From Bacteroidota bacterium (GTDB lineage: Bacteria > Bacteroidota > Bacteroidia > Bacteroidales > Dysgonomonadaceae), in contig JAFADY010000057.1 of NCBI GenBank assembly GCA_023424395.1, positions 1 to 63,237 on the forward strand: a DNA stretch of 63,237 bases, given 5' to 3'. Each line of letters begins with the position of its first letter. Position 1 is the first letter of the stretch. The position numbers and the translations under genes are program-made. Of the stretch, positions 34,828-42,628 are shown piece by piece. Below the pieces are notes generated by a model. The model did not search any database. It had not been told where the DNA came from and worked only from the letters and a program-made list of their open reading frames with translations.

Positions 34828-35151
34828 ATGGCAACTTTTGAAACCGGAAAGATTTTCTCGATGGAAGAATCAATCGAATACTCATCGGGAGGCGTTATCA
34901 GCAAACAAGTAATCAAAAAACAATCGGGTAACGTAACGTTATTCTCTTTTGATAAAGATCAGGGATTAACCGAACACACATCGCCATTCGACGCAATGGT
35001 TCACATTTTGGATGGCGAAGCCGAAATACGCATTGACGGCAATCCGCATATCCTGAAAAAAGGCGATTGCATCATTATGCCGGCCAATCATCCGCACGCG
35101 TTGCACGCGATTACTCCCTTTAAAATGGTGCTAACAATGATAAAACAATAA
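34828..35151 (+). CDS. cupin-domain protein, likely nitrosative-stress regulon
   Basis: A 107-residue single-domain cupin. Metal-binding motif 1 appears in 'GLTEHTSPFDAMVHILDGEAEIRIDG' (shown for the His/Glu pattern) and motif 2 in 'GDCIIMPANHPHAL'. Small cupins of this kind are found beside hcp in several anaerobes, from memory. It is first of three genes behind an HcpR-like operator. Enzymatic activity is unknown; a metal-dependent sensing or detoxification role is possible. Confidence 0.88.
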   Translation: MATFETGKIFSMEESIEYSSGGVISKQVIKKQSGNVTLFSFDKDQGLTEHTSPFDAMVHILDGEAEIRIDGNPHILKKGDCIIMPANHPHALHAITPFKMVLTMIKQ

Positions 35152-35211
35152 ATGTCGAATGACGAATATCCGGTGTTGAATGTCAAACCCCGTAACACGT
35201 AACAAAAAAAT

Positions 35212-36450
35212 ATGAGCGAAATAATCAATAATTCATCGCAACGCAAAGACTTGCTGCGCCATCTTCTCCTCCGATTACACGAAGGGGACAACCCTGAAGT
35301 ATTGCGCAATCAACTTATTGAAGTACTGCGCAATATCCCCTACAACGAAGTAGTGGAAGTGGAACAGGAACTCATTAATACAAACGCGCTCTCTGAGCAG
35401 GAAATTCTGGAATTTTGCGACCTGCACACCGCCGTTCTCGACGGCAGCATCGATTTGCACGGCGCAAAACCTATTCCGGCCGGGCATCCGGTGGATACGT
35501 TTAAGAAAGAGAACGAAGTCATCCGGCAGGAGATCGATAAATACGAATCGGCAAAAGTAAGTATCGAAGCCATTTCCGATGCACAGGTAGTGGGCTATGT
35601 GTTGCAATTGCGCACTATTTTCAACAATTTTTCCGACCTCGACAAACACTACAAACGCAAAGAATATTTGGTTTTTCCGTTTTTGGAAAAATATCTTATT
35701 ACCGGCCCTCCTAAAGTAATGTGGGGTAAGCACGACGAAATTCGCGAACTGTTGAAAAATGCTCACGAAGCGCTTTCATCGCCCATTTCAGGAGCCGAAG
35801 AGCTGCGATCCATCGTTCAGTTGGTGCTCGATCCTGCCGTGGAGATGATTGCCGGAATGATTATGAAGGAAGAAGAAATTCTTTTCCCGATGGCAATGGA
35901 CACGCTCACGGAAGAAGAATGGTACAAAGTGTATGAAGAAACGCCCGAATTCGGCTACTGCCTTTTTGATCCCGAAGATGTGTGGAAACCATCAGGCGTG
36001 AAAGTGGAAAAACAGGAGTATGTGAATTCCGATGCCATCCGTCTTTCGTCGGGAGCGTTTAATATGGCTGAAATTGAAGCGCTTTTCATCCACTTACCTA
36101 TCGACATTACGTTTGTGGACAAAAACGATAAAGTGCGGTTTTTCTCACACAGCCCAAACCGGGTTTTCGAGCGCAACCGCTCCATCATCGGACGCAATGT
36201 GCGTATGTGCCATCCGCCCGGAAGCGTGCACATTGTAGAACAAATTCTTACCGATTTCAAGAGCGGAAAAGAAAATAAAGCTGTTTTCTGGATGTCGAAA
36301 TTTATGGGTAACCGGTTCATTTACATCGAGTACTCTGCCGTTCGCGGAAAAGATGGCGAATATCTGGGCGTGGTGGAAGTTACGCAGGATATTACCCAAT
36401 TGCGTAAACTGGAAGGCGACCAACGATTGTTATCGTATGAGCAAAAGTAA
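35212..36450 (+). CDS. DUF438 - hemerythrin-like - PAS domain protein
   Basis: A 412-residue cytosolic protein. Residues about 8-75 form a DUF438 domain ('LLRHLLLRLHEGDNPEVLRNQL', 'VEVEQELI', 'LCDLHTAVL' type pattern), 90-240 a hemerythrin-like HHE region with 'HYKRKEYLVFPFLE' and 'WGKHDEIRELL' as likely di-iron ligands, and about 285-400 a PAS domain ('HLPIDITFVDKNDKVRFFSHSPNRVF'). Proteins of this layout are tied to NO or oxygen sensing and Fe-S repair (compare Ric/ScdA). It lies in an operon with cupin and DUF2249 genes behind an HcpR-like site. Confidence 0.88.
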   Translation: MSEIINNSSQRKDLLRHLLLRLHEGDNPEVLRNQLIEVLRNIPYNEVVEVEQELINTNALSEQEILEFCDLHTAVLDGSIDLHGAKPIPAGHPVDTFKKENEVIRQEIDKYESAKVSIEAISDAQVVGYVLQLRTIFNNFSDLDKHYKRKEYLVFPFLEKYLITGPPKVMWGKHDEIRELLKNAHEALSSPISGAEELRSIVQLVLDPAVEMIAGMIMKEEEILFPMAMDTLTEEEWYKVYEETPEFGYCLFDPEDVWKPSGVKVEKQEYVNSDAIRLSSGAFNMAEIEALFIHLPIDITFVDKNDKVRFFSHSPNRVFERNRSIIGRNVRMCHPPGSVHIVEQILTDFKSGKENKAVFWMSKFMGNRFIYIEYSAVRGKDGEYLGVVEVTQDITQLRKLEGDQRLLSYEQK

Positions 36451-36964
36451 CATCGACATCACACCCGACACCAAAGTTTCTGAAATTTTGAAATATTATC
36501 CCGAATTGGAGCAACAACTGCTCCAATTTTCTTCCGCCTTTGCGGCGTTAAAGAATCCGGTGCTGCGGCGGACGGTGGCTAAAGTTACCTCGTTGCAGCA
36601 AGCGGCAAAAGTAGGGAACATAAATGTTATAGAAATGGTAAACGAGCTGCGAAAATCGGCAGGTTTATCTTCGCTGGAAGAGAATTTTTGCCCCGATAAT
36701 GAGAATATTCACATTCCAGTATCGCAACACGCGCCGGAAACACCGGTAACCTACACGTTGGATGTTCGTCCGATCATTGAAGCGGGAGAGCACCCTAAAG
36801 ACGAAGTTTTACAGGCGGCCGAAAAACTGCAATCGGGCGAATGTCTGGAGTTTATCGCTTCTTTTCCGCCAACGCCACTTATCGATCTGCTTCAAAAGAA
36901 AGGTTTCAAAGTAACGATGCTTGCACCGCAAGACGGAAAAGTGAGAACGTTTGTGGAAAGATAG
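36437..36964 (+). CDS. DUF1858 - DUF2249 protein
   Basis: A 175-residue protein. The N-terminal part 'ITPDTKVSEILKYYPELEQQLLQF' is a DUF1858 domain and the C-terminal 'LDVRPIIEAGEHPKDEVLQAAEKL' plus 'PPTPLIDLLQKKGFKV' a DUF2249 domain, of the TusA/SirA-like fold. The ATG at 36437 overlaps the previous stop by 14 bases; the longer TTG frame starting at 36353 is spurious. DUF2249 and DUF1858 domains occur with hemerythrin repair proteins of the Ric type, so a role in iron-sulfur repair is likely but inferred. Confidence 0.87.
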   Translation: MSKSNIDITPDTKVSEILKYYPELEQQLLQFSSAFAALKNPVLRRTVAKVTSLQQAAKVGNINVIEMVNELRKSAGLSSLEENFCPDNENIHIPVSQHAPETPVTYTLDVRPIIEAGEHPKDEVLQAAEKLQSGECLEFIASFPPTPLIDLLQKKGFKVTMLAPQDGKVRTFVER

Positions 36965-36971
36965 TTTTTAT

Positions 36972-36979
36972 TATCTTTG
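36972..36979 (+). promoter_or_regulatory. promoter of YgjV-like gene
   Basis: TATCTTTG with TTG at 36951-36953, 18-bp spacer. It begins just after the DUF2249 stop codon and 17 bases before the ATG at 36996, separating this gene from the upstream operon. Confidence 0.6.
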
Positions 36980-36995
36980 CCAAAAACTTTTAACT

Positions 36996-37277
36996 ATGAT
37001 TCCGACAGCAGAAATTTTCGGCTATATAGCCATGATCTTTTTGGTGATTTCTTTTATCCCAAAGCAAATCAGAACCATTCGTATCCTTAATTTTATCGGG
37101 TGTTCGTTCTTCATCGTTTACGGTATTCTTCTGGGGTGGAAATACCCGCTCATTATTTCCAACGTACTTATTGCAATTATCCAATTGTATCATTTATTTT
37201 TTGTGAAGAAAAAGCCGGAAATTGAAGAGATAAAGGTACACTCAAGAAATACTCCAAGTGAAAGTGAAGTAAAATAA
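36996..37277 (+). CDS. small YgjV-type inner membrane protein
   Basis: A 93-residue protein with about three membrane segments ('IFGYIAMIFLVISFIP', 'IRTIRILNFIGCSFFIVYGILLG', 'LIISNVLIAIIQLYHLFF') and a charged tail. This is the Imp-YgjV pattern. Function unknown. The ATG at 36996 fits the TATCTTTG box at 36972; a TTG frame from 36951 would start inside the promoter. Confidence 0.75.
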   Translation: MIPTAEIFGYIAMIFLVISFIPKQIRTIRILNFIGCSFFIVYGILLGWKYPLIISNVLIAIIQLYHLFFVKKKPEIEEIKVHSRNTPSESEVK

Positions 37278-37303
37278 TTCAAAACTTGTTCAATAAAGCA
37301 ACA

Positions 37304-39436
37304 TTAAGTGTTTGTTGCGCTTTCATTTAGTTGCTTTTTCCGCCAAACCGTTACTTGCTGCAACCGTTGCTCTTTGATGCGCGACGTTTTGGGAACCGTG
37401 AGCAAAATGTCTTCCGCTTCACCAACCCTTTCGAAGTTTTCCGCGAGCGTTTTTTCCAACGCATCCAAACCGGTAACCGGCTCGCCGTCTTTTTTGTAAC
37501 CGCCGATCCAATATTTGTGCGCGGTATCTTTTAAATCCCACTTGTAATCTGTGGCAATGACAAGAATGCCATTGTCATTCAAACGTTCCGGCAGTGCGCG
37601 CAAAAATTGGCGAGGCGTTGAGAGTTTATGCAAAATATCGGGCATCACAATAAGATCGTACCCGGTATAAACCGGTTTCAGGTTATTGATATCGGCTTGC
37701 ATAAACAAAATGTGTTCGGCGCCGGTGCCCAATCCTAGTTCCTTTAACACGACTTCGCGATAGAAAACCAAATCGTTTTCGTCTTCCATCGTATATCGCA
37801 TAGCGCCTTGGCTTTGCAACTGATTGGCCATGCGAAGCATACGCGCGGTAAAGTCGAGTGCGGTAATGTTATTGTAATACGGCGCCAATTCGAACGCAAG
37901 GCGGCCGGTATCGGTGTTCAGATCGAGAATTTTTGCCGATGGATTTTCGCCCAATATCCCGCGAATGCGGAATGCCAGTTGCTTCGAAAAGTTGGGAGTA
38001 TCACCGAAAGCATCGCCCCAATCTTTTTCGCTCGCGAGCGTTACTTCGGGATCGGTTTCGTAATCGTTTCGCTGAATTACGAGCGGCGCATCCGATTCTA
38101 CGTACCGGAATCCGGCGTGTTGGTAAAAATGGCGGCGAAACGCATAGCGTGAATGTACGGTGGCTTCGTTTCCGGTGGAAATCCACGATCCGCCTTTTAT
38201 CAGGTTGTGCTTGCCGTCGAAGGTGGGCGTGGAAAAATCGTCATACATAGGATGCACTTTGAATCCGGGAAAACCGGTAATGGGCGATTCCGTCCATTGC
38301 CACACGTTGCCCACCACGTCGAAAAACTCGCCCTGCGCAAACATATCCACAGGACAAGGCGACGAAAAATACTCGAGGTTAATGTTACCCGGAGCCTGTT
38401 CCCAATCAAGCACATCGGTTAAACCGGCAGCGTTGTGCATACGATACCATTCGGCTTCGGTGGGCAAACGGTACGTTTTTCCGTCTTTTTCGCTTTTCCA
38501 ATTGCAAAATGCTTTCGCTTCCAAATAATTCACTTCCACAGGCCAATTCCACGGCATTGTAATCTCTTCCGACACCAAACGGAGGCGGTAACCGTTTTCG
38601 TCTTTCAACCAAAAGAGCGGCATTTGCGCCTCTTTGTAGGTACGCCAATTCCAACCTTCTTCCGTCCAATATTTCTGTGTATTGTAGCCATCGGCTTCCA
38701 CAAATTCCAAAAAATCCTGATTGGATGTGAGGTATTTTGCCGCCTGAAATTCCGCAACTTCTTCGGAGAAATTTCCGTATTCGTTATCCCAACCGTAAAG
38801 CGGATAATCCATTGGTTTGCCAAGGTTAACTACGGCGCCCGATACGGGGATCATTTCATTTTCGGGCGCTTCGCCCATTTGTTGACAACGTTCTCCAAAG
38901 AGATTCGGAATTACGTCATCCAACGCGAGTTGACGAATGAGCACCGACGATGTTTCCAAGTGAATGCGTTCGTGTTCAATCCCCATCATAATAATCCAAA
39001 ACGGATTTTCCCAATCGATGGGCAGTTCCATCGGAAGCGTGTCGATGGCGTTTAAGATGGCTTTTTTTGCTTCGTCGCGGTAAGCACGCACTTCCGATAC
39101 GGGCGGCCAATCGTAATGATTGTTGTCGAGGTCGTCCCAACTCATTTCATCCACGCCGATGGCAAAAGTAGATTCAAACTTGGGGTTGAGGCGCTTATCG
39201 ATGATCTTTGCCAAAAACAGTTTATTGATGAAGAATACAGCCGTGTGTCCCAAATAAAACAGGATAATGTGACGCAACGGATCGCCGCGATGATAAAACA
39301 CGTCGTCCGATTTTAACTGTGTGTATAGTAATTCATCAATTGTCCACGTTTTCAAAAAATATTTGCGGATTTCGGCACGCTTTTCTTCGGGATCACCCGA
39401 ACGTAACTCTATCGTTTTTGTAATTAAATCTTTCAT
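37304..39436 (-). CDS. ovoA: 5-histidylcysteine sulfoxide synthase / methyltransferase OvoA
   Basis: A 710-residue protein with the three parts of OvoA: a DinB-like iron-binding domain ('FYLGHTAVF' and 'GIEHERIHLETS', giving the three His ligands), a formylglycine-generating/C-lectin domain ('YRLPTEAEWYRMHNAAG', 'GNVWQWTESP', 'IKGGSW', 'FRRHFYQHAGFR'), and a C-terminal methyltransferase ('AKILDLNTDTGRLAFELAPYY', 'MPDILHKL'). OvoA joins cysteine and histidine using oxygen and methylates the product to ovothiol. The ATG at 39436 replaces a TTG start. The GNAT gene directly upstream may be cotranscribed. Confidence 0.93.
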   Translation of the reverse strand: MKDLITKTIELRSGDPEEKRAEIRKYFLKTWTIDELLYTQLKSDDVFYHRGDPLRHIILFYLGHTAVFFINKLFLAKIIDKRLNPKFESTFAIGVDEMSWDDLDNNHYDWPPVSEVRAYRDEAKKAILNAIDTLPMELPIDWENPFWIIMMGIEHERIHLETSSVLIRQLALDDVIPNLFGERCQQMGEAPENEMIPVSGAVVNLGKPMDYPLYGWDNEYGNFSEEVAEFQAAKYLTSNQDFLEFVEADGYNTQKYWTEEGWNWRTYKEAQMPLFWLKDENGYRLRLVSEEITMPWNWPVEVNYLEAKAFCNWKSEKDGKTYRLPTEAEWYRMHNAAGLTDVLDWEQAPGNINLEYFSSPCPVDMFAQGEFFDVVGNVWQWTESPITGFPGFKVHPMYDDFSTPTFDGKHNLIKGGSWISTGNEATVHSRYAFRRHFYQHAGFRYVESDAPLVIQRNDYETDPEVTLASEKDWGDAFGDTPNFSKQLAFRIRGILGENPSAKILDLNTDTGRLAFELAPYYNNITALDFTARMLRMANQLQSQGAMRYTMEDENDLVFYREVVLKELGLGTGAEHILFMQADINNLKPVYTGYDLIVMPDILHKLSTPRQFLRALPERLNDNGILVIATDYKWDLKDTAHKYWIGGYKKDGEPVTGLDALEKTLAENFERVGEAEDILLTVPKTSRIKEQRLQQVTVWRKKQLNESATNT

Positions 39437-39489
39437 ATTTTTAAGACTGTTAGAGCCAAGAATCAAGACTTTCAGACTTTTGGCTTCCC

Positions 39490-39518
39490 ATTTCTAATTT
39501 CTAACTTCTAATTTCTTT
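39490..39518. repeat. short AGAAATTAGAAGTT-type repeat
   Basis: Reading the minus strand, AGAAATTAG, AGAAGTTAG and AGAAATTAG follow each other across the 3' end of the GNAT gene, supplying its last codons and stop. Similar words occur at 51098-51123. Confidence 0.7.
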
Positions 39519-40073
39519 TGCCATATATATTTTCCTCATTTCAAACCCTTCGTCTTCCGAGCGAAACTTGGTTTGAAACAACGATGCTACCTCCACGAAA
39601 CCCAACTTTCGGTATAAATTCAGCGCCGGTTCGTTTTCGTCCCACACACGAATGACCGTATGGGTGTAAACTTCGTTTGCGTGCTGCAAAAACGTTTCGA
39701 GCAGATGCGATGCCACTCCCCGCTCCCGAAAATCGGTATGCACCATTACTTCGGCAATGTACACCGTTTTATCCAAAGGAATATTGGAACATTGTTCGTT
39801 TGGAAAATCTTTGTCGTAAGACAACGGCAAAGCGATAAGAATACCTGCTAAACGGTCACCAACAAAAGCCATGTTACCAAATCCGTTGCGAAGTAAATCG
39901 TCTAACGTACTTTCAGCCGTTGCTTCCGGAATGTATTGCGCAAATTCACCCTTAGTGAATGCGTTGAGGTACAAATCAATAATTTTCCCTCTGAATTTAG
40001 GATAATTAAACTGATCCAAACCAAAAACACGAACCTGAGGAAGTTGTTCTTTCATAGATAAAACACTTTCCAT
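39501..40073 (-). CDS. GNAT-family N-acetyltransferase
   Basis: A 190-residue acetyltransferase. The acetyl-CoA-binding motif A is 'VYIAEVMVHTDFRERGVASHLLETFL', seen in parts around residues 105-130, and motif B 'VIRVWDENEPALNLYRKLGFVEV' follows. Substrate unknown. Either ATG at 40073 or 40055 could be used. It lies 64 bases upstream of ovoA on the same strand. Its C-terminus is formed by a short tandem repeat and may have been altered by it. Confidence 0.85.
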   Translation of the reverse strand: MESVLSMKEQLPQVRVFGLDQFNYPKFRGKIIDLYLNAFTKGEFAQYIPEATAESTLDDLLRNGFGNMAFVGDRLAGILIALPLSYDKDFPNEQCSNIPLDKTVYIAEVMVHTDFRERGVASHLLETFLQHANEVYTHTVIRVWDENEPALNLYRKLGFVEVASLFQTKFRSEDEGFEMRKIYMAKEIRS

Positions 40074-40169
40074 TATCAACAAATAAAAACCCGGGTTGTT
40101 CAGTGAGAGAAAACACGATAGCCAAACCGATTTTCGATTCCAATTATTCCGAATGAGTTATATTTTTTC

Positions 40170-40177
40170 TAACTTTG
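40170..40177 (+). promoter_or_regulatory. -7 box of alcohol dehydrogenase gene
   Basis: TAACTTTG matches TAnnTTTG and lies 28 bases upstream of the ATG at 40206. Confidence 0.6.
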
Positions 40178-40205
40178 AACCATTAAGAAAAACTATTGCA
40201 TAAAT

Positions 40206-41348
40206 ATGAAAAACTTTATCTTTCAAAATCCCACCAAATTGGTGTTCGGAAAAGGGCAAATTGCTAAATTATCGGAATTGATTCCCGCCGATGCTAAGCT
40301 GATGATATCTTTTGGCGGCGGAAGCGTGAAGCGAAATAATGTGTACCAACAGGTTACCGACGCGCTAAAAGGGCGTGATTATATTGAATTTTGGGGCATA
40401 GAAGCCAATCCGCACGTAGAGACGTTGCGCAAAGCCGTTGCGCTAGGGAAAAAAAACAACATTGATTACCTGCTTGCCGTGGGCGGCGGTTCAGTATTGG
40501 ACGGCACCAAACTCATCGCTGCCGGAATTGCAAGCGATATGGATGCTTGGGACATTGTGCTGAAAGGCGTTGCCGATGAGCAAATACCGTTTGCATCGGT
40601 GCTGACGGTTCCCGCTACCGGTTCAGAAATGAATAGTGGCGCAGTAGTTTCGCGTGCAGAAACGAACGAAAAGTTTGCTTTCGGCGGAACTTATCCGCAA
40701 TTTTCTATTCTCGACCCCGAAGTTACTTACACGCTGTCGGAGCATCAGGTGGCTTGCGGGCTTGCCGACGTGTTCACGCACGTGTTGGAGCAATACCTCA
40801 CCACGCCCGGACAATCGCGCCTGATGGACCGTTGGGCGGAAGGAATATTGCTATCGGTAATAGAAATTGCACCGAAAATCAAGGAAAACCCGAAAGATTA
40901 CGATCTAATGGCCGATTATATGCTTGCCGCCACATTAGCGCTCAACGATTTTATTAGAATGGGCATTACGCAAGATTGGGCAACGCACCAAATCGGGCAC
41001 GAACTCACTGCTCTGCACGGCACCACGCACGGACATTCGCTCGCCATTGTGATGCCCGGCACGATGCGGGTTCTCAAAGAACAAAAACACGATAAACTGC
41101 TACAATACGGCGAACGCGTTTTCCAAATTACCGAAGGTACAGAGCAAGAACGGGTAGATAAAGCGATTGAAAAAACCGAAGAATTTTACCGTTCTTTGGG
41201 ATTGACAACGCGGTTATCGGAAGAAAATATTGGCGAAGAAGCCATCGAGACTATATGCAAACGCTTTAACAAACGTGGCATAGCTTATGGAGAAAATAGA
41301 AATGTTACAGGAGATTTAGCAAGGGAGATATTGAGAAGTTGCGTGTAA
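40206..41348 (+). CDS. iron-containing alcohol dehydrogenase (YqhD/butanol dehydrogenase-like)
   Basis: A 380-residue group III alcohol dehydrogenase. The start 'NFIFQNPTKLVFGKGQI' is typical of the YqhD/BdhA type, the nucleotide motif is 'LAVGGGSVLDGTK', and iron ligands lie in 'GLADVFTHVLEQYLT' and 'HQIGHELTALHGTTHGHSLAIVMPG'. It interconverts aldehydes and alcohols with NAD(P)H, probably in fermentation or aldehyde detoxification. It is transcribed from its own promoter box at 40170. Confidence 0.94.
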   Translation: MKNFIFQNPTKLVFGKGQIAKLSELIPADAKLMISFGGGSVKRNNVYQQVTDALKGRDYIEFWGIEANPHVETLRKAVALGKKNNIDYLLAVGGGSVLDGTKLIAAGIASDMDAWDIVLKGVADEQIPFASVLTVPATGSEMNSGAVVSRAETNEKFAFGGTYPQFSILDPEVTYTLSEHQVACGLADVFTHVLEQYLTTPGQSRLMDRWAEGILLSVIEIAPKIKENPKDYDLMADYMLAATLALNDFIRMGITQDWATHQIGHELTALHGTTHGHSLAIVMPGTMRVLKEQKHDKLLQYGERVFQITEGTEQERVDKAIEKTEEFYRSLGLTTRLSEENIGEEAIETICKRFNKRGIAYGENRNVTGDLAREILRSCV

Positions 41349-41408
41349 TAATTTGGCTTAATAACCAATAAAAGGGCAATCACTTTTACATTTATAGAAA
41401 TAAGGCGA

Positions 41409-42458
41409 ATGGACAGTGAAATGGAAATAGCAAATACAGGAAAGGGACCCGATACAAACCATTTGTTTTTAGGAATAGAAACACTTATCGAAAAAACAAA
41501 CAGACGAGTCGCTGTATATCTGAACGTTGAAATCAGTCAATTATATTGGGATATAGGCAATTACATTATTAGCGAAATGCGATATGAAGCATATTCGCGA
41601 CACGGACGACATATTCTTGCGACATTGTCGCAAAGATTGACTGAGAAATTCGGAAAAGGTTATACTTACTCTGCTCTGACGAGAATGATCAAAGTTGCCG
41701 AATCGTATAGCGAAGAAATGTTTGCGACAGTGTCGCAAACATTAAGCTGGAGCCATTTTATAGAACTCGCCACTATCGAAAATCCTACCAAAAGACTATT
41801 CTATCAACAAATGTGCATTGTCGAAAATTGGAGTGTGCGTACATTGCGACAAAAAGAAGACACAATGCTATTTGAACGAACAGCTATTGCTACTAAACCT
41901 GATGACGAAATTTTGCAAATATTGCAAGCAACAAATCACACAAACATAAATCCCAATTTGGTTTTTAAAAGCACTTATCTTGTCGATTTTTTAGGGTTAA
42001 GTGGATATTATTCCGAAAAAGACCTCGAAAATGCCATTCTTACCGAATTAGAAAAATTCATTCTCGAACTCGGACAAGGTTTCGCTTTTCTCGAACGACA
42101 AAAACGCATACCTGTCGATAGCGTTGATTATTCGCTCGATTTACTTTTTTACCACCGTAAACTCAATCGTTTAGTAGCAATTGACTTAAAACTTGGTAAG
42201 TTCAAGCCCCAATATAAAGGGCAAATGGAGTTGTATCTCAAATATTTACAAAAGAATGAACAGCAGTCTAACGAAAATCCGCCGATCGGCTTGCTTCTTT
42301 GTAGCGAAGGAAACACAGAACATATTGAACTTTTACTGTTAGAAGAGGAAAATATAAAAGTGGCACAGTATCTCACAGCTTTTCCCGATAAACAATGGTT
42401 TATCGAAAAACTTAACAAGTCCATTGCTATTGCCCAACAAAACATAAGCAGTAAATAA
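41409..42458 (+). CDS. YhcG/DUF1016-family PD-(D/E)xK nuclease
   Basis: A 349-residue protein of the YhcG family: the N-terminal DUF1016 region ('VEISQLYWDIGNYI', 'TYSALTRMIKVAESY', 'QTLSWSHFIELATIENP') and C-terminal PDDEXK nuclease core with 'DYSLDLLFYHRKLNRLVAIDLKLGKF', which holds Asp and the D-x-K pair. The family includes candidate defence or DNA-repair nucleases often carried with mobile or restriction genes. The coding sequence contains unusual perfect palindromes (41617-41633 and 41717-41743). No partner genes are adjacent. Confidence 0.9.
   Translation: MDSEMEIANTGKGPDTNHLFLGIETLIEKTNRRVAVYLNVEISQLYWDIGNYIISEMRYEAYSRHGRHILATLSQRLTEKFGKGYTYSALTRMIKVAESYSEEMFATVSQTLSWSHFIELATIENPTKRLFYQQMCIVENWSVRTLRQKEDTMLFERTAIATKPDDEILQILQATNHTNINPNLVFKSTYLVDFLGLSGYYSEKDLENAILTELEKFILELGQGFAFLERQKRIPVDSVDYSLDLLFYHRKLNRLVAIDLKLGKFKPQYKGQMELYLKYLQKNEQQSNENPPIGLLLCSEGNTEHIELLLLEEENIKVAQYLTAFPDKQWFIEKLNKSIAIAQQNISSK
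41617..41743. repeat. pair of GCGACA palindromes inside yhcG-type gene
   Basis: TTGCGACA-T-TGTCGCAA (41617-41633, arms 8 bp) and a longer perfect palindrome of 13-bp arms around the single base at 41730 (41717-41743), sharing the same TTGCGACA core. A third half-site TTGCGACA is at 41844-41851. All lie in the coding frame of the nuclease. Confidence 0.9.
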
Positions 42459-42628
42459 GGCCGCCAAAGAAAACCTAAAAGATAGAGAAAGGAAGTCCCA
42501 AAAATAAATAAACAAAGAAAAGACAAAAGTACTTTTAAAATTTCACATAAAACAAGTATAAAACAATAAATAATGACACGTATTACAGAAATTTGGATTA
42601 AAAATAAAATACAAACATCATCATATTT

